A DNA stretch of 64,000 nucleotides, taken from contig JACJXZ010000004.1 in assembly GCA_020636375.1 (NCBI GenBank), positions 558,001-622,000 on the forward strand, in the 5' to 3' direction. Numbering within the stretch: position 1 is the stretch's first letter; each line of letters begins with the position of its first letter. Below, piece after piece: positions 8,658-16,900 of this stretch. The notes beneath the pieces are model-generated. The model was not told the origin of the DNA and ran no database searches. It worked only from the letters and a program-made list of their open reading frames with translations. The position numbers and the translations under genes are program-made. Source of the stretch: Lewinellaceae bacterium. GTDB taxonomy: Bacteria; Bacteroidota; Bacteroidia; Chitinophagales; Saprospiraceae.

Positions 8658-8719
8658 GGGTGAAGCAGAAGCCCTGCCGTCGCTGCTATATTCTGGTTTT
8701 ACAGGCTTCTACTTCACCC
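8658..8719. repeat. inverted repeat upstream of parA
   Basis: Arms GGGTGAAGCAGAAGCC and GGCTTCTACTTCACCC (one mismatch) are separated by ~30 bases and lie 27 bases upstream of the parA start. It could be an operator, a transcript hairpin or another REP-like unit. Confidence 0.5.
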
Positions 8720-8759
8720 TGCGATGGTTGTGGCTTATGGGCCAAATCAGGATAAATCT

Positions 8760-8831
8760 CACGCAGAAGCGCGGAGGCGCAAAGCGGCTCTGCCCAACCC
8801 TAAACGGGTAACCCTTCTGCGCCTCTGCGTG
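8760..8831. repeat. palindromic repeat (CGCAGAAG/CTTCTGCG type)
   Basis: CACGCAGAAGCGCGGAGGCGCAAAG is mirrored imperfectly by CTTCTGCGCCTCTGCGTG. The unit sits in the space between parA and the convergent-facing hydrolase gene end. It is a non-coding hairpin-forming repeat unlike family A or B. Confidence 0.65.
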
Positions 8832-8853
8832 CTACCGGGCCGGCAGGCCTCCG

Positions 8854-9534
8854 CTAAAAATCGAGGCTTCCGCCGACTGGCAACAAAATTAACTCTTTTC
8901 CGCTATCCGCAAAAGCTTTTTTGGCCGCATCGTGGTCAATTTTAATGTAGCCGAAGGTATCGTAGTGGCAGCCGATGATCTTGTCGCATTCGATATAGCC
9001 GCTGGCAATGACGGCATCTTCATAGCCCATGGTGAAGTTGTCGCCGATGGGCAGGATGGCGAAGTCCAGCTTTGGGCAGGTCAGCGGGAGGAGCTTCATG
9101 TCCATCGTCAGGGCTGTGTCTCCGGCGAGGTAAAAACAAGCCTCGTCGTTCCAGATGACGAACCCGCCCGGGTTGCCGCCGTAGGTGCCGTCGGGCAGGA
9201 CGCTGGAGTGGATGGCATTGACGTACTTGACGGTGCCGAAGTCGAAATTTACTTTCCCGCCATGGTTCAACGGATGGCCGGAAAGGCCTTTCTGCTCAAA
9301 CCAGCTGACAATCTCGTAATTCGAAACGACTTTGGATTTATTTCTCTTGCCAATACTTTCAGCGTCGGCTACATGGTCGCCATGGCCGTGGGTGATCAGC
9401 AGGTAATCTGCCCGGAGCTTGTTTACATCAATGCCTTTGGCCAGTTCGTTGGGGGAAATAAAAGGGTCGAACAGGATGTGTTTTCCTTTCGTTTCAACGG
9501 CAAAGGTAGAATGGCCGTAGTACGTCAGTTTCAT
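8854..9534 (-). CDS. metal-dependent hydrolase, UPF0173 / beta-lactamase fold
   Basis: A 226-residue protein of the YtkL/UPF0173 group. The zinc-binding signature THGHGDH is at residues 48-54, preceded by the strand 'KHILFDPFISPNELA'. Further metal-ligand regions are 'NAIHSSVLPDGTYGGNPGG' and 'YLAGDTALTMDMKLL' (the conserved GD), and 'GCHYDTF' near the end. The length matches the family (220-235 residues). It has no signal peptide and is a cytoplasmic enzyme whose natural substrate is not established. It is transcribed alone. Confidence 0.9.
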   Translation of the reverse strand: MKLTYYGHSTFAVETKGKHILFDPFISPNELAKGIDVNKLRADYLLITHGHGDHVADAESIGKRNKSKVVSNYEIVSWFEQKGLSGHPLNHGGKVNFDFGTVKYVNAIHSSVLPDGTYGGNPGGFVIWNDEACFYLAGDTALTMDMKLLPLTCPKLDFAILPIGDNFTMGYEDAVIASGYIECDKIIGCHYDTFGYIKIDHDAAKKAFADSGKELILLPVGGSLDF

Positions 9535-9694
9535 ATTTGGGTTGGTTTTGGTTGAAAAAGAAAGCGGCTTTTGGTCCGGACGCCTGAAGATAGGGATATT
9601 TGGAGTTTATCATAAAGAAAAAATGAACAATTCCCTGGTTTTAAATGTGTAGATGCCAGGATTTTTCATAACACATTAAACCAGCTGGCCACAA

Positions 9695-10231
9695 ATGATT
9701 ACCGTAATTTCCGGAACCAACCGCAAAAACAGCGAATGCCTCAGATTTGCCACGCTCTACTATGAGATGCTGCGGGAGAGCACTGAGGAGGATGTCAAAT
9801 TGCTGGCCCTGGAACACATCCCGCACGACTGGTTCTTCCCGGAGATGTACAAGCAACAGGCGCCCAGCCTGAAACGCCTCCAGGATGAATACATCCTTCC
9901 CGCTCAGAAATTCGTTTTTGTCATGCCGGAATACAACGGCGGCTTCCCCGGCGCCCTGAAGCTCTTCATCGACGCCTGCACGGTGCGCAAATACACGTCC
10001 AATTTTCAGGGCAAAAAGGCCGCCCTCGTCGGCATTGCCACCGGCCGGGCCGGCAACCTGCGCGGCATGGAACACCTCACCGGCGTGCTCAACTACCTGG
10101 GGACTATTGTCATGCCGAACAAATTGCCCATTTCCCGCATTTCCGACCTGAAAAACGGGGAGGGGGAGGTTATCGATGAGGGGACGCTGGAGGCGATGCG
10201 GGCCCAGGCACTGGAGTTCGTCCGGTTCTGA
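9695..10231 (+). CDS. NADPH-dependent FMN reductase family protein
   Basis: A 178-residue flavodoxin-fold protein. The FMN phosphate loop 'SGTNRKNSECLRF' is at residues 5-17, 'MPEYNGGFPGALKLFID' at ~77-93 is the second family signature, and 'GIATGRAGNLRGMEHL' the third. It probably reduces quinones or azo compounds or provides reduced FMN. It is a single gene divergent from the hydrolase, with its stop followed immediately by a short palindromic repeat (10245-10261). Confidence 0.85.
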   Translation: MITVISGTNRKNSECLRFATLYYEMLRESTEEDVKLLALEHIPHDWFFPEMYKQQAPSLKRLQDEYILPAQKFVFVMPEYNGGFPGALKLFIDACTVRKYTSNFQGKKAALVGIATGRAGNLRGMEHLTGVLNYLGTIVMPNKLPISRISDLKNGEGEVIDEGTLEAMRAQALEFVRF

Positions 10232-10244
10232 GTCCATTCGTGCC

Positions 10245-10261
10245 GCGATCATCCTGATCGC
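10245..10261. repeat. short palindromic repeat GCGATCATCCTGATCGC, copy 1
   Basis: A 17-base hairpin with 7-base arms and a 3-base loop, located 14 bases after the FMN reductase stop. Copies of the same hairpin occur at 20753-20769 and, with two changes, at 57041-57057. Confidence 0.7.
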
Positions 10262-10344
10262 AAGGCCGGTATAGTAAGCGCTTACACACAGTCGTACTTT
10301 AATCGGCACACAAAGACGTATGCCAAATTCTAAACAACACACAT

Positions 10345-11835
10345 TCAGTCCTTTTCATACTCATACCACACCCCCGCCGCCCCTTCTTCCTCCACCCGCA
10401 CCTCTTCCCGGGCCACCCCTCCCGCAATCGCCTCCGCCTTCCTCCTCTTCTCCCGCGCCTCATCGGAGATCAGTTGTGAAAAAACGAGCCAGAAGCCCCG
10501 GCTTTCCTGCCGTCCTTGTTCCAGGATGCTGCCGAGGTTGCTGTCCCAGCTCAGCAGCACGGCGCCGGGTAGCTGGTACTGTTGCTTTTTGTCATGCCAT
10601 TGGCTGTAGTACCGGTAGGCCGGCACAGCGGCGCCGTCAATGTAGGAAGGGCCGGGCCTGCCCTGTTGCTTTATCTCAGTCAATACGCCCTTCAGGTTCT
10701 CGATCTCCGTTGATCTTCCCAACTGCCCCAGGGAATTGGCAAAAGGAGCGGCCTCCAGGATCATTAACCCCAGCAGAGCCAGCCGGAAATATAAATTGCC
10801 CTTTTTCCAGGCTTCCGAAGCTCCGCAGGCAACCAGCAGGAGGAACAGGGGCATCATGAACATAGAAACCCGGGGGATGAGGGAAAAAAGGTGGAAAACC
10901 GAAGCGGCGAAACCGGCGAGAATGGGCAGGGCGATCAGGAGGAACACCCCGGTTTTTTGCCGGGCCAAACGGTAAGCGCCCCACAGTAAAAGCCCGACGC
11001 CCGTGATCAGCCCCACAACCGTAAACCCCAGAACCGGCCGCAGCAAACCGTAAAATATATCGCCCATTTGCCGCCAGGCGCCGGCTTCCCAAATCCGGAG
11101 CGGGAAAAAGTAGGGGGCGTGGTAGTCCAGGAGCACTTCTTTTTCGGTGCCTGCCCGGAGTACCATTAAATACAATGTGATGAAAGAAGCAGCCCAGGCA
11201 ATGCCGACTAGTCCCATTCTCATCATCGCTTTGCCATTCTTCTGTCTGGCGAAGCCCCAAAAATAATACGCCCCGATACCTGCGAGCATAAAGGCAACCG
11301 GCATGGAGAACCATAAGCTAATCCCTCCGGCTACAGCCCATATCCAGTAGTGCCTGGTTTTCAGTCGTTCCGGGGGAAAATAAAGGGCGAGAATGACTGC
11401 TCCCAATGCCAGCGCCGCATCCGTACTGTACTGTTTTGCCTCGGTGGTGAAACGCAGCATAAACGGCGACAGGCTGACCATGGCTGCCGGATACCAGTAA
11501 ATGGCGGAGGACAGGCCAAGTTTCTTCATTAAATGATAAAACGCTGCTAGCGTCAGCAGGCCCCCTGCCAGCGGCCAGAGGCGCAGGGGCCACTCATTGT
11601 TCCCCAGCAACTGAACGACTGTTTTGGAGCATACCATAAACAGGGGAGGGGCATATTGGTCGTGGAGCAACGGCCGGAAAAAATGGCTGTAAGGCAGCCC
11701 GGAAATGTTGAGCGCCAGGTTGGCCTCGTCGATAAACAGCGACCGGGCGTCCAGGAAGTACCACAAGCGCAGGAGGATGCCCATGGCCAGGAAGGCCAGC
11801 GCCGCCAGGACAGGTATGGAAAGCCTCGTTTTCAT
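10345..11835 (-). CDS. GT39-like membrane glycosyltransferase
   Basis: A ~496-residue polytopic membrane protein with about ten hydrophobic segments. The first loop after membrane helix 1 holds 'DARSLFIDEANLALNI', matching the acidic DE motif of the PMT/ArnT (GT39, GT-C fold) family, which transfers sugars from polyprenyl phosphate carriers. I chose MKTRLSIPVL (11835) as the start because the 17 upstream codons (from 11886) look non-native. The C-terminal ~110 residues form a soluble periplasmic part. No sugar-pathway genes are adjacent, so donor and acceptor are unknown. Confidence 0.75.
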   Translation of the reverse strand: MKTRLSIPVLAALAFLAMGILLRLWYFLDARSLFIDEANLALNISGLPYSHFFRPLLHDQYAPPLFMVCSKTVVQLLGNNEWPLRLWPLAGGLLTLAAFYHLMKKLGLSSAIYWYPAAMVSLSPFMLRFTTEAKQYSTDAALALGAVILALYFPPERLKTRHYWIWAVAGGISLWFSMPVAFMLAGIGAYYFWGFARQKNGKAMMRMGLVGIAWAASFITLYLMVLRAGTEKEVLLDYHAPYFFPLRIWEAGAWRQMGDIFYGLLRPVLGFTVVGLITGVGLLLWGAYRLARQKTGVFLLIALPILAGFAASVFHLFSLIPRVSMFMMPLFLLLVACGASEAWKKGNLYFRLALLGLMILEAAPFANSLGQLGRSTEIENLKGVLTEIKQQGRPGPSYIDGAAVPAYRYYSQWHDKKQQYQLPGAVLLSWDSNLGSILEQGRQESRGFWLVFSQLISDEAREKRRKAEAIAGGVAREEVRVEEEGAAGVWYEYEKD

Positions 11836-11899
11836 CGGGGGCAAAATAATGACATTTCCCGGCTTTCCGGAAGAGTGGTTTGTCAAAATATAGTACTTA

Positions 11900-13672
11900 C
11901 TACCGGAACGGGATCAGCACCGGCAGCCGGGCCTGCAGCCCTCTCGAATTCTTCAGTTCCTGGGCGAAGCGCAGATAGGGGTAGTATTCACCCAGTTCGG
12001 ATTTCAGGATGGCGTTGGCGCGGACGTTCTCTTCGCCGAACCACTGCTCAAACAATTGCTGGAAGGGGTCTTTGACCCGGGGATATTCCGTCAGGCGGTA
12101 TTCGTCCAGCCCGGCCAGGGATGCTGCCGATGCGATGGCCTGGTCCAGTCCTCCGATCCGGTCGGCCAGCCCGACGGCCAGCGCCCGCTCGCCGGTCCAT
12201 ACCCGCCCCTGGGCAATGGCGTGGACGGAATCGCGGCTCATCCCGCGCCCCTCGCTGACGCGCTGCAGGAAGGTCTCGTACATATCGTCCGTCCGCTTTT
12301 GCAGCAGGCGGCTCTCGCCCGAAGACAGGGGGTAGAACGGCGTAATGCCGGTGGCGTAGGGCCCGGTCTTTACCGAATCGAAATGGATGCCGGCCTTGTC
12401 GTCCAGCAGTTCGCTGGCATCGGGAATGGCGAGCACCACGCCGATGGAGCCCGTCAGGGTGGTGGGTTCGGCAAATATCGAATCGGCCATGGCGGAGATG
12501 TAATAACCGCCGGAAGCGGCATAGTCGCCCATGCTGACCACCACCTGCTTGCCTTCGGCCTTGGCGAGGCTCAGCTCTTTCCAGATGTTTTCCGAAGCCA
12601 TGGCGCTGCCGCCCGGGGAGTTGACGCGCAGCACGATGGCTTTGATGTTGTCGTCCCGGCGGATTTGCTGGAGGTACTCTGTATATTTTTCATCTCCGAC
12701 GCTTCCGGGAGCGCCCTTGCCGTCTACGATGGTGCCTTCGGCATAAATGACGGCGATCTTGTTTTTCACCCGGTAATTTTTGCTGCCCGGGTTGGACAGG
12801 TTGTATTCTTCCAGGCTGGCCATGGGGACTTTCTCCTCTCCGTCCAGGCCGAGGCGGCCCCGCAATTCATTCAGCGCGTCCTCCCGGTGGGCCACCTTGT
12901 CGGCGAGGCCGGCGTTGACAGCGGCCTGGGGGTCCATGCCGACATACTCCGCCGCCAGTTGATGCAACTGGCTGGTGCTGAGGTTGCGGGAAGCGCTGAT
13001 GTCCTCCAGGAAGGATTCATAGATGTCGTCCAGGTATTCCCGGATTTGCATGCGGTTTTCATCGCTCATCTTGTTGAGGCGGTAGGGTTCGCTGGCGCCC
13101 TTGAACTTGCCGGCGTAGTACACCTGCATCTCCACCCCGACTTTATCCAGCATATCTTTGAAGAAAGGAACCTGGGCGGCAAAACCCCGGAAGTCGATCA
13201 TGCCAAGCGGGTTGACCATGACCTGGTCGGCGGCGCTGGCGAGGTAATAGGCCCCCTGAGAATAGTATTTGGAATAGGCGATGATGAATTTCCCGTCCGA
13301 TTTAAAATCTTCCAGCGCCTCGCGGACGGCTGCCGTCGTCGTCACTCCTCCGCTGGCCAGCCCGTCTACCTCCAGGAAGATGCCTTTGATGTTGTCATCC
13401 TTTTTGGCCCTTTCCAGGGTGTTGATCATTTCGTTGAGGCCAATGATCTTCCTGTTCTTAAGGTCGAACGGGTCGAGTTCCAGATTGTTGGTTTGCTCGG
13501 GGATGGGGTTGTCGAAAGTGAGGTGGAGAACGGTATTCGGCTTCACGGCTTTGGGCTTTTCTGCCTGCTGGGCAACCCGGGCGATCACCAGGCCCCCGAT
13601 GCCCATCAGGAGGAAGAATGCCAGAAAAATGCCGAGACAAGAAGCGAGTAAGAACTTGAAAAATTGTCCCAT
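11900..13672 (-). CDS. sppA: signal peptide peptidase SppA, 67K type
   Basis: A 590-residue tandem-domain SppA. An N-terminal membrane anchor (residues ~8-32) is followed by two ClpP-like halves. The general base lysine lies in 'YYAGKFKGASEPYRL' (about residue 188) in the first half, and the nucleophile serine in 'NSPGGSAMASE' (about residue 355) in the second, as expected for the long type. 'AASGGYYISAMAD' and 'TLTGSIGV' are the conserved neighbouring motifs. It degrades cleaved signal peptides in the inner membrane. A well-formed Bacteroidota promoter lies just upstream (13698-13729). Confidence 0.93.
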   Translation of the reverse strand: MGQFFKFLLASCLGIFLAFFLLMGIGGLVIARVAQQAEKPKAVKPNTVLHLTFDNPIPEQTNNLELDPFDLKNRKIIGLNEMINTLERAKKDDNIKGIFLEVDGLASGGVTTTAAVREALEDFKSDGKFIIAYSKYYSQGAYYLASAADQVMVNPLGMIDFRGFAAQVPFFKDMLDKVGVEMQVYYAGKFKGASEPYRLNKMSDENRMQIREYLDDIYESFLEDISASRNLSTSQLHQLAAEYVGMDPQAAVNAGLADKVAHREDALNELRGRLGLDGEEKVPMASLEEYNLSNPGSKNYRVKNKIAVIYAEGTIVDGKGAPGSVGDEKYTEYLQQIRRDDNIKAIVLRVNSPGGSAMASENIWKELSLAKAEGKQVVVSMGDYAASGGYYISAMADSIFAEPTTLTGSIGVVLAIPDASELLDDKAGIHFDSVKTGPYATGITPFYPLSSGESRLLQKRTDDMYETFLQRVSEGRGMSRDSVHAIAQGRVWTGERALAVGLADRIGGLDQAIASAASLAGLDEYRLTEYPRVKDPFQQLFEQWFGEENVRANAILKSELGEYYPYLRFAQELKNSRGLQARLPVLIPFR

Positions 13673-13697
13673 TTTGCGTGTTTATTTTTTTGTGCTG

Positions 13698-13729
13698 CAA
13701 AAGTACCCCAACCGGGGCGTAAGTAACAA
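13698..13729 (-). promoter_or_regulatory. sigma-ABfr-type promoter of sppA
   Basis: On the minus strand TTG is followed after 21 bases by TACTTTTG, which fits the Bacteroidota -33/-7 consensus (TTG, TAnnTTTG). The predicted start point would give a ~20-base leader before the sppA ATG at 13672. Confidence 0.6.
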
Positions 13730-13981
13730 AAAATTAGATGAAAGCGGCTTTTCCGGGGAACAACGCCGGCCCATCTGCACTACCGACGAAACAGCGCTCC
13801 GGTAGATTTGTTCCCGGACAACCCGAGGCCGGGAATTTGATGCCGGCCTACGCCTGGCTTTTGCTTTACAAAAACCGGCGAGGTCAGCACAACCGATGAA
13901 CAAATAAACCATAATTTGCCGGGCTGTTGCCGTCTTTTTGAAAAGAAGCCCCTAATTTTATGCTGATTTCAATTCAATTTC
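13730..13981. other. intergenic region between divergent sppA and adhesin genes
   Basis: No gene was seen here. A TAGATTTG at 13803-13810 fits the -7 consensus on the plus strand but lacks a TTG at proper distance, so a promoter for the adhesin could not be assigned with confidence. Confidence 0.4.
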
Positions 13982-16900
13982 ATGAACAGGAAAAAAGATG
14001 TGTTATCAGATTGGAAACCTGCAGCCTTCGTCATTATCCTGGCAGCCCCTCTGGCTATGGCTGCCCAGCCGCTGGAGGTGAACAACGCTCCCCCCATCAC
14101 CCCGAACAACCTGATCACCAACGTTTTCCTGGGCGAAGGGGTAGAAGTCCTGGACGTCCAGTTCGAAGGTTCGGCTGCTGCGGTTGGTTTGTTTCAGAAC
14201 GGAGAAGACGAGATCGGCCTGAGCCGGGGAATCGTCATGTCCACCGGCTTCGCTTCCGCTACTCCCGGGCGGATAGGCGTGGATTCTCCGGGCGCCGCCC
14301 AGTCCAGCGAGGTGGTTTCCGGCTCTACGCCCGACCCGGATATGGAACAGCTTTCCAGCACCGGAGATATCAACGACCTGGTGGCCTACACCATCACCTT
14401 CGTGCCCATTTCGGACACGCTCCGGTTCCGGTATGTTTTTGCCTCCGAGGAATATCCCGAGTACGTCTGCTCGGAATTCAATGACGTCTTTGGCTTTTTC
14501 ATCAGCGGGCCGGGCATCAACGGCCCGTTTTCCAATAATGCGCAGAATATAGCCCTCATCCCGGAAACCAACCTGCCGGTGGCGATCAATAACGTAAACC
14601 CCGGCGTAGCCGGCGCCAACGGCGCTGCGGAGAACTGCATGCCGCCCGGTGGCTCCCTCGATTTTGCCCAATATTACAACAGCAACAACGGAAGCTCCGG
14701 CCGGCCGGTTTTTGACGGCTTTACCAGTGTTTTTACCGCAGAAGCAGTCGTCATACCCTGCAATACCTACACCATCCGCCTGGTGATCTGCGATGTGACC
14801 GACGAGCTCTTCGACTCCGGGGTTTTTCTCGAAGCCAAGAGCTTCGGCACCGGCTCCCTGAAGGTGGAAACGGCAACGGCCAGCCTCGACGGCTCGGTGG
14901 CCGAGGGATGTACCCAGGGCGAATTGACGTTCTCCTTGCCCAAGCCCGCCGAATCTGATTACTTCATCGATTACAACATCCTGGGAACGGCAGAGAACGG
15001 CGTGGATTACGCCTTTATCCCTTCCGGCTTGTTCATCCCCGCCGGCGACAGCGTACTGGCCATCCCGGTCGCCGCTTTTCAGGACGGCCTGGCCGAAGGC
15101 ACCGAAACCCTGGTCGTTGACGTTCAGCTCGACCTTTGCAACCGCGATACGATCATCATCCCGATCAGGGAGCGTGTGCTGATCAGCCCCAGCCTGCGGC
15201 CGGATACTACTCTTTGCCGGGGCGATACCCTGCCGCTGGATGGCAGGGTGGACGTACCCCTTCCGCCTCCCCGGACTTTTTACAATGAAGACACTCTGGT
15301 TATCAGCCCCCACAATGTGACCCTTTATTCTGACATCGAGGTATTCGGAGTGCTGCCCGCCACCCTCGGGCCGGGCGTGATCCGCTCTGTCTGTATCGAG
15401 GATTTGCGGACAACCTGGGTGGACGACCTGCGCATCTTCCTGATCGCTCCCGGTGGGCAGTTTATGGAACTGGTCACCGATATCGGCAATTCCGGAGACA
15501 ACTTTACCGGCACCTGCTTTACGCCGCTGGCCACCACGCGGATCACCGGCCTGAGCGCCGCTGATCAGCCCTTCACCGGGGCTTTCGCTCCCGAAGGGTT
15601 CTGGGAAGACCTCTACGGCGACGACAGCCCCACCAACGGAACCTGGCAATTGGCCCTGCTCGACAAGTTCGCCGCCGATGTGCCGGTACTGAACCGCTGG
15701 TCGATCACCTTTACGCCCTTGTATGAAATCGGTTACGCGTGGCAGCCGGCGGGTGGCCTGAGCTGCCCGGATTGCCCGGGCCCGGCGGCCGCTCCGGATA
15801 CGACAACTTCTTATATCCTCACCGCTACCGACTCCTACGGCTGCGCGTCCTACGACACGGTAACCCTGGAGATCCTGCCGGTGCTCGAAGCGCCGGAGGT
15901 GGTTTGTGCCGCTGTGGCCGCCAGCAGCATCACCGTAAGTTGGGGCGACGTGCCCGGCGCCGCCGGTTATGAGGTAAATATCGACAGCGCCGGCTGGGCC
16001 CCCGCCAATGGTGCCAATGAGCACACCGTGGATGGCCTGTTTCTGGCCACTACCGTTCAGGTTCAGGTGCGGGCGGTGGGGCCTTGTGGAAGCATTGCCG
16101 CTTCTATTGAATGCACCACGCCGGACTGTACGCCGCCGGCGCCCCAGGTGGCATCGGTAACGGACGCCTTCTGTTTTGGCGGCGCCGACGGCAGCCTGGC
16201 GCTAACAGCAAGCGGCGGGACGCCACCCTATCAGTTTATCCTCAACGGCGAAACCAATGATACCGGGGTTTTTGACAGCCTGCCCGCCGGCACCTACCTG
16301 GCGCAGGTTGTCGACGATGTCGGCTGCCCGGCTTCCGTTCAGGCCGTAATTGGCCAGCCGCCGCCCCTGCCGGCTACCCTGAGTACGGACTCCGTAAGTT
16401 GTGCCGGGCGGGCGGACGGAAGGGCAGCGGTGGAAATCAACGGCGGCAACGGCCCCTTCGCCTTCAGCTGGAGCGACGGCCAGGCGGACTCCATCGCAAC
16501 CGGCCTGGCAGCCGGTGCCTACCAGCTGACGGTGACGGACGCCAATGGCTGTTCGTATTCTTACGAGGCCCGGGTTGGCGAGCCGGAACCGCTGTTGCTC
16601 ACAGTGGAAACGGACGCTGCCCGCTGCGCCGGCGCCGCCAACGGCATGGCTACGGCGACTGCTTCCGGAGGGGCGGGATCGTATGGTTTTGATTTTGGGC
16701 CTGGTGTTATTATCGGCACTGTTCCCAACCGGGCCGTGGGCCTGGCGGCCGGCAGTTACGAAGTAACCGTCACCGACGGCAACGGCTGTGAAACGGTGGC
16801 CGGCTACCTGATTGAGGAACCGCCTGCCCTGCAGGTTCAACTCGCCGTGATGGATGCCCTGTGTGCCGACAGCGCCAGTGCCATGGTTTCGGCAGCAGTA

